From the NCBI GenBank assembly GCA_031761405.1, contig JASEVX010000008.1, positions 44,045,037 through 44,109,036 of the forward strand: a stretch of DNA of 64,000 nucleotides. Reading direction: 5' to 3'. The notes beneath the pieces were generated by a model, which worked only from the letters and a program-made list of their open reading frames with translations, was not told the DNA's origin and did no database searches. The translations under genes and the position numbers were made by a program. Positions within the stretch are counted from its first letter, which is position 1. Each line of letters starts with the position of its first letter. Source of the DNA: Serripes groenlandicus. Taxonomy: Eukaryota; Mollusca; Bivalvia; Cardiida; Cardiidae. Positions 25,201 through 40,200 of this stretch are shown piece after piece.

Positions 25201-28200
25201 ACCCTGAGCACCAAGGAAGGCAGCCATTACTATCATTTTTAAAGTGTGTTGTATTTATGAAAGGGATAAGATGGGGGGGATAATGCCAGTTGTAGGAATT
25301 AATCAGGATAAGGGTTAAATTATGAAATTTATATTGTGGTAAAACCAAATGATTAAGGGAACAACAACAGAACAATCAACTTTAATTGAAGGCCACTTAA
25401 GGAAAATGAACCTGAGCAGCTTTGGCCGGGCTCTGCTCTGTTTGTCATAGAAGGTTTTAATTAACTACTGGTACCTTTGGTACTCGAGGCCGATGCTCTC
25501 TAGTACCATAGGTCCCCGGTTTGATTCCCCGTGATGAGCTGGTTCTGCCTTTGGAATTTTTCTACACAAACGGCACAAAAAATGGTTAAGTGTCCAGGAA
25601 GCAGACATCCAACGAGATTAACATAAGCTTAAAGCTTGTTTCGCAATTGATGTAAAATGAATTAGTTTAAACTAATACTTTTATATTTGCAGTAAAAAAC
25701 AGTATTAATTCCGATCATTTAAACGGATGAACCAACACATCATATCTACCCTCATCATAAAAAACACAAAGTTGACTATAAATTAATATATCATATAAGT
25801 GACTACATCTACGGTGAAGTGAAAGTCTATCTATACATACAGTCAAACCTCTCCTTATTGACCATGGGCACCGCTACTATAGGAACCATTCTTATAACTA
25901 TAAAAAGTTATCTTTGTAGTGATCATTTGCCTAACTTTAACCCTTTCCCACATGTTTGTAGACAGATTCTGAAGCATCTGCATCAGACGACTTCTGAAAA
26001 GATCGTGGCAAAAGAAGAAATTGCTCATACATTCATGATCAATTTCTCCTTTTGTTACACTGTTTTCACATCTATTAAATATATATATATATTCAATTAT
26101 AGAGATGTTATATGATGACATGATGTTCAATATAATAAGTTCTATCTGAATATGTATAAGTCTTAGGATGTAAGGAGAAGTTTGACTGTAGTATGAAAAC
26201 AGAAGCATGTTATATACATTTGAGCCTTCTCGCAAGAAAACCAACATTATGGCCTCTGCGTAAAGTATCGACCCAGATCAACCTGCGCAGACTGATCCCG
26301 ACTGACACATTCCGTCTCAGGGGGATAATAGAGTAATGATTCCTGAAACAGAAAATCCACAGGATGCGAAACGTGTCTATCTAGGTAAGCTTACGTGTCA
26401 TGCTTAGGCTGATCCGGGTCGATACTTAACGCAGAGTCCACACTGTTGATTTTCCTGCAGGACGGCTCATGTTATATTTTATTGACAAGTCATTCAAAAA
26501 AGCTGTTAGGTTTTAATCCTACTTGTACATTCTGTTATTATTTATAGACAAGCAATTCAAAGAAAAAAAGAAACAGATAACTAGCAAAAAATAATCAAAA
26601 GTTTTTAATTGTGAAACCCATAGTAATATAAAAGGCTTTTATTTAAGACTTTCTCACATAAAGAAACTTTCTGATGCCTCTGCAGCAGGTGACTTTTAAA
26701 AATATTGTGACAAAGGAGAAATTGCTTAAAACAAGCAAATTCACATTTGGCCACAATGTTTTGAACTCTTTTTGATAATTATACTTTCATTTGTGAATTT
26801 TTTTCATATTTTACCGAGATAATTTCACAGTCATTTGCTGCAAATTTTTTGTATGTGGAAAAGGGTTTATATGGCCACATAGTTGGGTATTGTCTTCCAA
26901 ATGAGCCTCTACAATTATCAAGATCAATTTTTTTTGTCAACTATATAAAATTCAAGCACTAATTAATAATAAACCAATAAATCTGAGCAAGATGTGGGAA
27001 AAAAAGGATTTGTGACAATTACAAAGAAATAATTTGGCTAACTGTACGTGTATATCAAATAAAACAATCACAACAGCTTTTTTAAATAGTGAGAAAATAG
27101 AGTGCAAGAATAATTCTGTCAGAGCTTTACATAAGAAAGGTAAATCTTAACAATTCTATAAATTCAGACACATTTTGATTGATATGTTGCAGACAACTTA
27201 TGAAAACATTGTGGAAAAAGGAGAAATTGTTCAAGATTTTCCATAATTTTGTCTAAATATTTTCAATGTTATCTGCTAGAGAATGTGTTGTATATTGGAA
27301 AGAGAGCGTTAAGAGTTGTACGATTTAAAAATATTTGAAATAGACCCGTTTCAGAGAATTGGAGATAATCGTTCGATATTAAGTTGAAAACATTATGGAA
27401 AAAGGTTCTCCTTAAATTTCTACAATGTTTTCTTAACCCTTTCCCTCATATAGACGCTTTCTGACGCCTCTGCAGCAGACAGCTTTTTGAAAACATAGTG
27501 ACAAAAGAAGAAATTGCACAAAACGTGCAATTTCTCCTTTTGTCACAATGTTTTCCACTTTTAGTCATAGGTTATCCATTCAATTATGGAGATTTTCCAT
27601 TTTCTGACAAAATATGTTCAAAGTCGTCTGCTGCAGAATTGTCGTATGAGGGAAAGGGTTAACTCATTTGCTATAGAAGGATTAGATATCATCCTGTTTC
27701 TCAAGATCTTTCATTATTGTTCTCAGATGTTCTCATCTCATGTAAACAGTTACATATAACTATGATAAAGCATTGCTATACTACATAAAACTTTATTCCA
27801 TGCCAACAATCATGTACTCAGTATTTCGACTCATCTGCAGCAGATGAAGTTTGAAAAAAAATTACGAATTAATCTTATCAATTCTAAACAGTAATTATCA
27901 TACTTCTGTTGATAAAGATTTACAATAATTTGCGAAAATGTTTTCAGAGTCGTCTAATGCACATTCTTTATATGTGGGAAAGGAATAATTATCAACATCC
28001 AACCTCATTTTGATATATAAAGCTCTGTTCCTTTCAACTCAAATAAGACAACGACAGAGTTAGTCACAATATCAGCTATTTACCTATCTCATTTTCATCA
28101 GCTTCGATAATATTTATCTGCGAAATCGTCAACTTCCCAGCCTTTTTGGTGAAGTTGACGGTATGTTTGTCTCTGCCATGTTTGCGGTCCTAAAGTAAAC

Positions 28201-31200
28201 GGTACATTTATAACATTAGGCCTAAAATAAAATATTGTTTGTTTGCCGCTTCCGCCCGACCCACGTGTTTACCGCCGGTCCGATTTTTTTTTACGACCCT
28301 TCCAAAAAAAAAGATTTTTGTTATTTTACAATTAAGCTATCTTTTATGGAGATTTTTCACTATGGTTTCAAAGTCGTCTGCTGCAGATTTGTTGTATCAG
28401 GGAAAGTGTAAACACCCTACCTGATAAGATCATCTTTTGATGCCTCTGTCCCCCGACAGCTCGGAAAAAATATTGTTGGAAAAGCATAAATGTCTAATAA
28501 GCAATTTCTCCTCGTCTCTCATTGCTTTCAAATTAGTAATAAAATTAAGGACCCAACATTTCTGACTGGTTCTCTCTTGACTATATTTAAAAAAAAACAT
28601 TTTCATGGTCGTAATAACTTCAAATTGGGGAAAGAGCTAACAACAATGTTCCCACAAGCAGTAATACTTTGCTTGAAGCCAACAAACTGCCAACAGCCTT
28701 ACATCTAAAAATGTATGTAACTAACAAACAAAAGGATATAGCAGGACAACATGCTCAACTATTAACCCTTATCCATTCATAATAAATCTGAAACCTTCAA
28801 CTTTTTAGATATGCAGGCAAAAATGTGGACAATCTTTCAGTAATTATACCTACAATGATAGGAATTTTCAATATTTTTGAGTAGACAAAATGGAAATAAC
28901 TTGAGCTCTGAACCTCCTCTCATTGATATTTATACATACAGTCAACCCTGTGCTTAAAGACCACCCATGGGAAGTGAACATCCTGGAATTTGATCACAGG
29001 TTGTCTTTAATTGCAGTGTCATTTATACAATAAATGAAAAACTAAAAGTTTAGTTGCTATAGACAGGGAATTGCTATTCCAAGGTTGTCTTTATATATGT
29101 AGCACAGGTTCGATTTTATACATATCATGGTTATGAAAACCCTGGGCTAACAAGGAGTTCTTTCAGATGCATAGCTTGACAATTTACTCTAACCCTAAAC
29201 CTTTTGATGTCTCTGCATCAAACAACTTATTAAAATATTGGTGGAAATAGAGTAATTTGCTCAAAATTAGCAATTTCCCATCTTCCAACAATAGTTTTTA
29301 AGTTTGTTTAAAAATGTATTAACATCCGATTTAAAAGTATTTTGCAATCTTTATAATAATGTTTTACTCTAAAACTATTCAAATCATACTTTTCCTGATA
29401 TGATTCCAAAGACAACTGCAAAAGTACCATTTCATGACAAATACAAAGGAAAGAAAAGTCTTAGTAGTAAATGGGATATATACCATCATACTGGTTTTAT
29501 TTGATTAATTGATGTTTCATGCCAATTTTAACAGTATGTAAGTTTTATCACTAAGACAGAACATTTAGTCATGATCCCTGGGTGATTTACCAGAACAAGG
29601 CTAGAAAATATGCCTCCATATATAATGATTGATTGATTGTTTGATAGATTAGGGTTAACCCTGTTTTCAACATTTTTTTCAGTCATATCACGGCAGCAAT
29701 ATAACCTACTCATGTGTTTTCTGGCATTCTCATTTCAGTACTCAACACAACTGACTTTCGAAGCATCTGGCTACTTTTCAACATAGCCCATTGGTGGAAG
29801 ACTAAAGCCACTTGTCACAGTGACATTTGTCAAACGTTGGAAAGAATGTTGCCAGAGCAGGTGTTCAAACTCACAACCCTGGACTAACAGCCCACAATGC
29901 TACCTACTGAGCTACCAGGTATCGGCTCCTACTTAAAGAAAGAGCATTCAACCATAATAGCTAGGATACCTCATATTGGTTTATGTTATTTCTACAGTAA
30001 AAATCTGACCAACTATCGTATGATCTTGATACTTATATATACTCAGGTCACCTCAATTTGTGATAAGAACACATTCAAAGAAAGACGCCACCAAGGACTG
30101 TATGAATCTTTAGACATCAACAAATATTTATGCACATCTCAGTTGACTGCTAGTACATAGTCACCAGAAAAAGGTTGAGAATAATGGATGAAAAGTGCAG
30201 AAAAGGTTTTTTGTTAATCAAGCAAAATGAGAATAGCAGGACCCTTTTCCCTGAAGTTTGACCTTTGCACTTTACCCAATACAGAGAACATTTGATTTAT
30301 CTGCATTACAAAACTTTTTAAAATATTTTTGGAACAGGAAAACATGCTCCAAACAAGCAGTGTCTCATTTTCCCATGATGTAATAAACTCTGTATCAATT
30401 TTAAACATCCAAAGAAGACAGCTCTTAAAACTAGAACTATCACTGAAGATGATAAATACCCCTTACACAGCACCTTGACCTACACAATAACTTAATTAGT
30501 AAAAGGGCCATAACTCTGTAAAATATCATGCAATTGTAACCCCTTTAGGATCTGCACATCTCCTCTTGGTATAGAAGCTTCATGTAAAATTTGAATTCCA
30601 CCCAGTGGTTTGTAAGAAATAGGCCGGACAAAATATGGCTTCCGGCCGACCGACCGACAGACAGACAGACTGCCCGACACAGTGACTCCTATATACCCCC
30701 TCTTCTTTGAAGGGGGTATAATAAATTTCATGAACTGTTAATCAATCTTAATAACCAAGATCACTATAAGCAGGACCATTTACTAAGAAGTACATAGTCC
30801 TCTGAGTGCATTACTATGATAACTCCATTCTGAACATGCACTGAGTTACTTATAGTTTTGCATCCAGTGGAAGTGACCCATTCCCTATTACAGACAATAT
30901 TTGACACATGTTCAGCAGGTAATTTGTAAAACATTGTGAAAAAGCAGAAACTGCTTTAAAAAAAATGCAAATTCATATTTTTCAAAATAAGACATAGAAT
31001 TAATTATTAAATCAGAAAACTATATAATTTTTAAAATTATAAATTAATGAATTTCACTTTTCAACAATGTTTTCAAAAGTATGCTACTCTTCAAAAAAGC
31101 TATATCTATCAGAGAAAAACAGTATACTTGAACAAATATTTAGCAAATAATGGGTTTTATTAACTGCAAGGCTTGGAATATAATACATTCAATTTGGTTT

Positions 31201-34200
31201 TATAAACAGGACAGTATCTAACATATTTAATACTACAAACATGAATGCTTGATCTCCAATTTGGTATGAATAAAGGGCAAGTAACTAGCTTAAATTATGA
31301 ACATGAATGCTTGATCTCCAATTTGGTATTAATAAAGGGCAAGTATCTAGCTTATATTATGAAGATGAATGGTTGATATCCAATTTGGTATCATTAATGG
31401 ACTAGCTTATATAATGAACATAAATGCTTGATATCCAATTTGGTACTACTAAATAGCAAGTAACTAGCTTATATTATGAACATGAATGTTTGATCTCCAA
31501 TTTGGTAATAATAAAGGGCAAGTATCTAGCATATATAATGAACATAAATGCTTGATATCCAATTTGGTATCATTAATGGAATAGTAAGTAACTAGCTTAT
31601 ATTATGAATATGAATGCTTGATCTCCAATTTGGTACTACTAAAGAGCATGTAACTAGCTTATATTATGTACATGAATGCTTGATCTCCAATTTGGTATCA
31701 TTAATGGAGAAATAAGAAACTAGCTTATATTATGAATATGAATGCTTGATCTCCAATCTGTTATCATTAACGGAAAAGTAACTAGCTTATATTATGTACA
31801 TGAATGCTTGATATCCAATTTGGTACTACTAAAGAGCAAGTAACTAGCTTATATTATGTACATGAATGCTTGATCTCCAATTTGGTACTACTAAAGAGCA
31901 AGTCACTAGCTTATATTATGTACACGAATGCTTGATATCCAATTTGGTATCATTAACGGACAAGTAACTAGCTTATAATAGTATGAACATGAATGCCTGA
32001 TCTCCAATTTGGTATCATTAATGGAGAAGTAAGTAACTAGCTTATATTATGAATATGAATGCTTGATCTCCAATTTGGTATCATCAATGGAGAAGTAAGT
32101 AACTAGCTTATATTATGAACATGAATGCTTGATCTCCAATTTGGTATCATTAATGGAGAAGTAAGTAACTAGCTTATATTTTGAATATGAATGCTTGATC
32201 TCCAATTTGTTATCATTAATGGAGAAGTAAGTAACTAGCTTATATTATGAATATGAATGCTTGATCTCCAATTTGGTATAATTAATGGAGAAGTAAGTAA
32301 TTAGCTTTTATTATGCATATGAATACTTGATCTCCAATTTGGTATCATTAATGGAGAAGTCAGTAACTAGCTTATATTATGATCATGAATGATTTATCTC
32401 CAATTTGGTATAATTAATGGAGAAGTAAGTAACTAGCTTATATTATGAATATGAATACTTGATCTCCAATTTGGTATCATTAATGGAGAAGTAAGTAACT
32501 AGCTTATATTATGAACATGAATGCTTGATATCCAATTTGGTATCATTAATGGAGAAGTAACTAACATATATTGAGTGCAGGTACTTTAACATACAGTATT
32601 AACATTTATGCAGAGGACTAGATAAGAGAGTGAACAGGTCTTTTTCCCACAATATTTCTCTTATTACTCATCCAAATTCTTTTGAGTACACACAACATAG
32701 GGTTTGAATGTCAAATAAGGATTTTAGAACATGAAATGCAGTCAGATCTTGCTCTGCACTGTTCACAAACCACTTGTAGTTATATAAGCATTAAAAGATC
32801 CTGATGTACAGTGTTCATTTTGATGCAAAAACTGACCCCCTGAAGTTTTGATCAGTGAACATCAACCTACACACATTGGGAGATTGTTTGAAGTCTTCCA
32901 TGTTTGTTATTATATCACAAAAGCATTCTATAAGCATCTGCATTAAAACTGTTATATATACTCACATAAAAACTGTATAAGTATTTGATTTGATTTATAT
33001 TGATTTTTTAAGACTTTCCCACACACAACAAATCTGCAGCAGACGACTTTAACCCCTTCCCTCATACGACAATTCTGCAGCAGACGACTTTAACCCCTTC
33101 CCTCATACGACAATTCTGCAGCAGACGACTTTTAACATATTTTGTTGATTACATGTTTTTGAAGTCATCAGCTGCAGATTTGTTGCGTGTGGGAAAGTCT
33201 TAAAAAGCCAATATAAATCAAATAGTTTGACCCTTTCACTCACATAGACGCTTTCTGATGCCTCTGCAGCATGCAGATTTTTGAAAACTGATGACTTCAA
33301 AAACATTTAATCAACAATTTGTAAACTCTCTATAAAGGCTGGAACAATCATTGACTGCAAAACCCTATGTTGTGGTTGCTCAAAAGAACCATCTTGATGA
33401 GATGATTAGTTGAAGAACTCAAAGCAAGTTTCTCTATCTGACCCCAATCAAGCCAAAATATAGTTTAACCCTTTCCCACATACAACAAAACTACAGCAGA
33501 CGACTTTGAAAACATCTTGGCAAAATTTTGAGAAATCTCCATTTATTGTTTTATAGAGTTTTATTATTAAATAAAGTCGAAAACATTGTGGCAAATGTAG
33601 ATATTGCTCATCATAACGAACAAGTTCTCCTTTTGGCACAACAATTTCAAAAGTTGTCTGCTGCAAATGCGTCAGAATACGCCTACAAGTGGAAAAAGGT
33701 TAACTGAGTAATAAAAGAGGTATGATGGGGAAAAAAACTTTATGCGGTTCCTGATTTACGGCGGTCCCTGACTGTCGCTGCTTCTTTAACCCTTTCCCTC
33801 ATATAACAAATCTGCAGCTGATGACTATGACAACATCTAGGCAAAGGAAGAAATTTCTCATTATAAGTAATTTCTCCTTTTGTCATAGTTTTTCTTTCGA
33901 AAGCTGTCTCCTGAAGACATGTCAAAATGTGTCTGCAAGTGGGAAAGGGTTAAATGAGTAATAACATTAAAGATATAATGCGAAAAGGACCCGTTTATTC
34001 CCACTCTCATCTCAGCCCCTGATGTTGCTGCTCCGTTAACCCTTTCCCACATACAACAAATCTGCAGCAGACGACTTTGAAAGCATACCCGAAAAAAAAT
34101 AGAAACTCCCTTTAAATTAAAGTACAATAATTGAATAGAGTTGAAAACATGGTGACAAGGGGACAAATTTCTTGTTTTGAGCAATTTCTTCTTTTGTTGC

Positions 34201-37200
34201 CATGTTTTCAAAAAGCCGTCTGCTGCAGAGGCATCAGAAAGCGTATATATGAGGGAAAGCGTAAAATATACTTACATGTAACTGCTTTGCGATCTCCCCA
34301 TACAGTTTATTATCATGCCATGCTTTGAACACAATGTCCGGTAATAAGGCTATTACTATCAGTAACAACTCTGCTAGCCAGAATGTCCACAATGACAACA
34401 TTGTGTTAAAATCGTACAGAAAATCACTGTGCGTCATCAGCCAGGATCTGAAAGAGGAAGTAATTCTAGATAAAAATGCGACTTCCAAGTTCCAGTGTTT
34501 TACAAAACTTCTTTTCAAATTGGCCTAGTGACCTAAATTTTGACCCACTATGACACAAATCAAACTTGGGCTAGATATCATCAAGGTAATCAAACTGAAA
34601 ACATTTCATGGAGATTGAATGAAAACAGTTGACTTCTACAGTGTTTACAAGAAAATTGTTGACGACTGACAACAGGCAAGAAAAGGGGATAACAATAACT
34701 CACCTTGACCACTACATGCTCTGTTGAGCTAAAATGGCTTTAACAAAACTTCTTCTTAAATAGCAAGGATACTCTGGCAGATGTTACCCCTTTCCAACAT
34801 AGAGACACTTTCTGATGCTTCTGCAGCAGACAAATATCAAAAACATTGTGACAAAAGGAGAACATGCTCAAAAGGAGCAATTTCTACTTTTTCAACAATG
34901 TTTTCAACTGTTTACAATAATTAAAAGTTTGTATTTGATTAATCATGTATTGCAGATTGTTTAATGGTGTTTACCATTTTATTTTTACTCGCCCCCGATT
35001 AGACTTGCAACAATATCACAATAAAATAACATCGATTTGTCTATTCAATAGTACTGAACGTTCTTTTAAGGTAAAAGAAATGTCTTGATTTGTGAAGATT
35101 TAATATAATATTTCTGAATTTATGTCTGTAATAGTAAAATGTATAGACTGTTTCTACTCAATGTTACGCTACAAGCAAAGAAATTGACACACATGGGAAA
35201 ACTTCCAAAGAATTGTACACGCCCTAAAATAGTTAATTATAGGTGATTTATGATGGTTATTTGGTTTGAAACAAATGAAGAAAAGAACAAACTGAGATGG
35301 AACTGAATTTTATAGAAATATGACTTTAAATGAACACTCTTTACCTATTAAGTGAGTGTAAAGGACGACAACTCTGCGAAGGAGAATGGTTTACGAATCT
35401 AGTCTTTCGTACCCAATTAATTTCATACTTGACACTATTAAATGTGTCATTAGATTCCCTACAAGCATTTTGCTTGCGTTTTATTGTTATGCATCATTGA
35501 CACAAGGGCGCTCATCATGATATAATTTTAAAACATTAGTAGCTATATTCACTATAAAAAACGAAGGAAAGAATAACTAGAAATATCACTGAAGGTGATG
35601 AATACCCCCAGCTGGTGCCTGACAATATACATATGTATGAGAAATTCAAGGGGCCATAACTCATTTAAAAATAATTCCAGTGCAACACGCCGACAATATG
35701 CACAACTAGGCTTGGTATCATTCATTCTTGTGAAGTTATATTGAATTCTGACAAAGCGTTGCTGAGAAATAGTGTTCACAAGAAATGTCTACAGACCAAC
35801 GGACCGACCGACCAACTGACCAACAAGCTTGACTCCTATATAGCCCCCATATACTATGTATCTGGGGGTATAAATAATAAATTAACATGTTGTAGAGTTC
35901 AGTTTATGTTCGAAATCAAGTTTAAAATGATACAACAATTCCAATGAAATTTAACTGTTTAGCTGATATTGTATTTTGAGGGCGGTCTACTTTGTAAACA
36001 TATTGGACTACATTTAAACATTTGTGAAAGTATGATTATAATTAGGATGCCAAGTTAATATGATTTTGAGAAAAGGAGAAAACTCATGTCTTCAGCAAGT
36101 TAACCCTTTTCTCATTTTTTTAAAAGTAGATTGCTGCAAAGGTGTCCAATGCTGACTTTAACAGGGGAAAGGTAAAATGATCTTGTTATTGCATGCAAAT
36201 CCCAAATTGTCTGTTTTGTAGTTTTATTGACAAATAAAAAAAATTCAAAAATTATGACAAAAACATCTTGAAAAGTGTAATACTATGTGGAATTCACAAA
36301 TCATAAAATTAGTCCTTAATGAAAGCCCATACCTGTATACATATTAAGACTTATATGGCAAGATTACTCATTTCTATTACTAATCAATAATTGGTGGGAT
36401 GTGTATATGGTCAACCTACCTTAGAATGGAGATTGGTCATAAACAATGAAATGCTTCAATTCTATTCCAATGAAAGACATTCACTTCATTGACAAAAAAA
36501 TGCAAGTTATGATAAATTTTCACTTAACCCCATCCCTGATGTTCCAATATGCCCCGAAGTTGATAACTGTTTTTTTCAACTTCTATAATGTAAGTGTTAT
36601 GCATAACTGCAGTATGGATTTCCGGCGACATTGATGCGTTGCATCAACTTTCTCTCGTACTTTGATTTATAGAGATTGTGCAAAATTATTATGAAAGTCA
36701 TCTGCAAAATGACCTTGATGTAAGCCTGTATACAGCAAAGCTTATCCCACTCTCATGCAAACGATATTTGAATTAATTAATTAAAACTAGAAATTTTTCA
36801 TTTTTATGCAAATGTGTTATTTTCAATGCTTCCCAGGCAGGCCAAATAAAAAGATTCGGACTTACGGCCAGATGATCATGTTGTAAACAACAGTACCCAG
36901 TAGGAATGTGACTGCAGTGAACAGGAATCCTATCCACATTGCTATAGACCAGTAGTATGTGGTTAGACCAAGCTGAAAACAGAGTGTATTATGTCAGATA
37001 AAACCCCTTCCCTCATACAACAAATCTGCAGCAGACGACTTTAAAATAATCCAGGGCAAAATATGGTATAATATTAATAAAGAAAATATAATTATTCGAA
37101 TACATGTATGTTGAAAACATTTTTGGCAAAAGAAGAAATTGCTCATTATGAGCAAATGCTTCTTTTGACACAATATTTTCAAATGTTGTCTACTGCAAAA

Positions 37201-40200
37201 ACGTAATGATGCTTCTGTACTCGGGAGAGGGCTAACTGTTTATTTTGGACATTATTCAGATTAAATAGATGTGGTAACGAGTACAAATACTGTAATTTGT
37301 TGATTGGCTGAGCAAACAATTGTTAGGCTTACAACCTGACATTATTAGGTAAACCCCTTATATGACATCTATAGAGTATACTTTGAAAATATCATATGAA
37401 AAAGTATGACATTTTCAAGGTTAGCATTTCCCATTAGGTAAAGCCTTGATAACAAGCTGAAAACATTGTGGGAAAAAGATGAAATAGTTTCCTCTGAAAA
37501 ATTGCCTACTGCAGAGGTGTCTCAAGTCATCTATATCAGTTAAAGTGGTAAGAATTCATGAAATCTACTCACCTTAATAGAGACAGTAGCTATCACGCCG
37601 AAATATATAATTGTTCCGAAACTGTAATTACCTATCATCTGTAAAAACAAATAAACAAACTTAAAGAATTATACTTTCCCACATAAAACAAAATTTCCTC
37701 AGAAAACATTTAAAATATCTAAACAAAACAAGAATTACGCGTAATTAAATGTCTCGCTGTCCCCTGCTTTGACTATCAATGCAAGTGTAAAAGACAAAAA
37801 GTAAAATAACAAAACTTTAACTTTCAGCTAAACACAATGGCTTTTAAACAAGAAATTCAAAAAGAAAAATACAAAGTAAAAATATACAAGAAATTAAAAA
37901 AAAAAAAATGACCTAAACGCAAAGTTCAAAAATACAAAAAATTAAAAAAAAATAACAAAATACAAACGTTTTACCCCGAAACCTGTTTGATATGTTGAAG
38001 TACTTTATTTATGAAATGTGTGTTGAAGTAGCTATGTCCAATTCTCAAAATCCACCAAAAATCAAGTGTTTTACCCCCAAAAAAGGTCACACTCAGCATC
38101 ATCAGCATACAATGTGCAGAAGGGTATTTGATATTACTATATTCCAAATATGAAAGCCCTAGTACCAGTACTTATTGAGAAAAAAAATAAAAAAATAAAA
38201 ACTTTAACGTTGAGCTTAACGCAAAATTGAAAAATCAAAGAAATAAATCCCAAAAACCCGTTTAACCCTTTCCCTCAATTCTGCAGCAGACGACTTTGAA
38301 CGTATTTTGTCAAAACATAGAAAATCTCCATAATTGAATGGATAACGTTACTATGACTAAAAGTGGAAAACATTGTGGCAAAAGGAGAAATTGCATGTTT
38401 TGTGCAATTTTTTCTTTTGTCACTATGTTTTCAAAAAGCCATCTGCTGCAGAGGCGTCAGAAAGCGTCTATATGAGGGAAAGGGTTAATATGTTGAAATA
38501 CTTTATTTATGAAATATGTGTGCAAAATTTGAAATCAATCTAACAAAAAATGAGGATGTTATGACCAATTCTCAAAGTCAACCAAAAACCACCAAAATCA
38601 TGTTTTTTACCCGAAAAATATGGTCACACTCAGTATCTTTAGCATACAATGCGAAGAAGGGTATAAGATGTAACTACATTCGAAAAATGAAAGCCCTAGT
38701 ACCAGTACTTATTCAGAAAAGTTAAACAAATGTAACTTTAACGTTGAGCTAAACGCAAATAGTTGACTCCGTCGCCGCCGCCGTCGCCAGAAAAGCAACA
38801 CCTTAGTCTCGCTTTCGCAACTTCGTTGCAGCGAGACAAAAACAACAAATAAAAGCTGAGCAATTTCCCCTTTTGCCACAATGTTTTCAAACGATGTCAG
38901 TTGCAGAGGCATTAACAAAAATTGTCTTTATGTTGAAAAGGTTAATCTTTTCCATTTTTAATGAATGAATTTGAAAACATCTAGGCAAAAATATGTTTTC
39001 AAAAGTTGTCTGCTGCAGATATGTCTAATTGCATATACATAAGGGAATTATACATTAGACCAAGATAAACCTACATATTTGTGAAGTCTAATCTTGATCT
39101 ACTTTGTTGGCTACCCATGTATATATGTAGAAAAAAGCTATACCGCATATTGATAAAAACGTATCAAAAATAAATAGTGATGAAAGAGGTTGCAAAATAA
39201 CATAAGGATAAGTGTAAATGAAATACATGCAGTCATAAACAATTTACCTGTCCAGAAGAAAATATGGAGGTTTCTTCACCAATGATAAATATGGTCCCAA
39301 AGAAGAACACCACACAGTGCCATATACCTGTAAAGTATTTAAAATATGACTTTAGCTCATTTCCAACATACAACAAATCTGCAGCAGAAGACTTTGAGAA
39401 ACAAATATCTGTCAATTTTTAAATTATTATCAATGAATAGAGTGTGGCAAAAGAAAAACTGCACTTATGAGCAATCTCTCCTTTTGTCACCATGTTTTCA
39501 AAAGTCATCTGCTGCAGAAGCATTAGAAAGGATCTACATGTGGGAAAGGGTTAACTGTGTACCTTATTCATACATATACATGTATATATTAGAACTGTAA
39601 CTATTATCCTAAGTTAAATGAATGTTCTATAAAAAAAATTAACTTACCTGTGCCATTCCACAACATAAAGTTAAACATGGACATATTTCTATTATTGGAT
39701 ATTTTCCTGAAAAATAAAAAAAATATGATAACATAAAGATTAATTAATGGAACAAATGTGTGGCCTTCTATTATAAGCCTTACAAACAGACTGTCAGATA
39801 GACAATTGTTTCCCATCTACAGATGCATTTTGAAAAAACTGTGGCAAAATGAAAAATAACTCATCTTGAGCAATTTCCCCTTTTGCAACAAGGTTTCCAA
39901 CTATATTCAATAATTAAACTTCCATTTATAGAGATTTTCCATCATATGCTATGTGGCTATTCCCAGGGGTAACAAGATCTGTCACAGCACAGAATAGCTC
40001 CCTTATTTTAATTCACTGAATTAAGATCCCCCACCAAAATAGAAATTGTGAAAGAATGCTTGGACAACATTCATACTAAAACACTCAATTCTAAAATTTG
40101 TGGACTATGTGGCCTCTTCTTCAGTGTTCAATTTGACCAAGTGACCTGGTTCTTTACCAACGGGTCCACGTGTCAAGCATAAACAATTTTAATTTGTTGA

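Larger units (their letters stand above)
37675..38940 (+). mobile_element. Old family-A MITE split by element m
   Basis: Left part 37675-37734 (CTTTCCCACATAAAAC ... ATCTAAACAAAA) continues at 38844-38940 (GAGCAATTTCCCCTTTTGCC ... TTGAAAAGGTTAA). Everything between is the pearl/HINE-like element m. Confidence 0.65.

Noticed and set aside
30214..30408. Possible extra flippase tail exon
   Set aside because: No acceptor in the right phase, and part of the frame (CATGCTCCAAACAAGCAG) is a decayed MITE hairpin.
31239..32575. CRISPR-like regular repeats
   Set aside because: Units are contiguous tandem repeats without unique spacers, in a eukaryotic intron; same verdict for 19930-21010 and 61845-62375.
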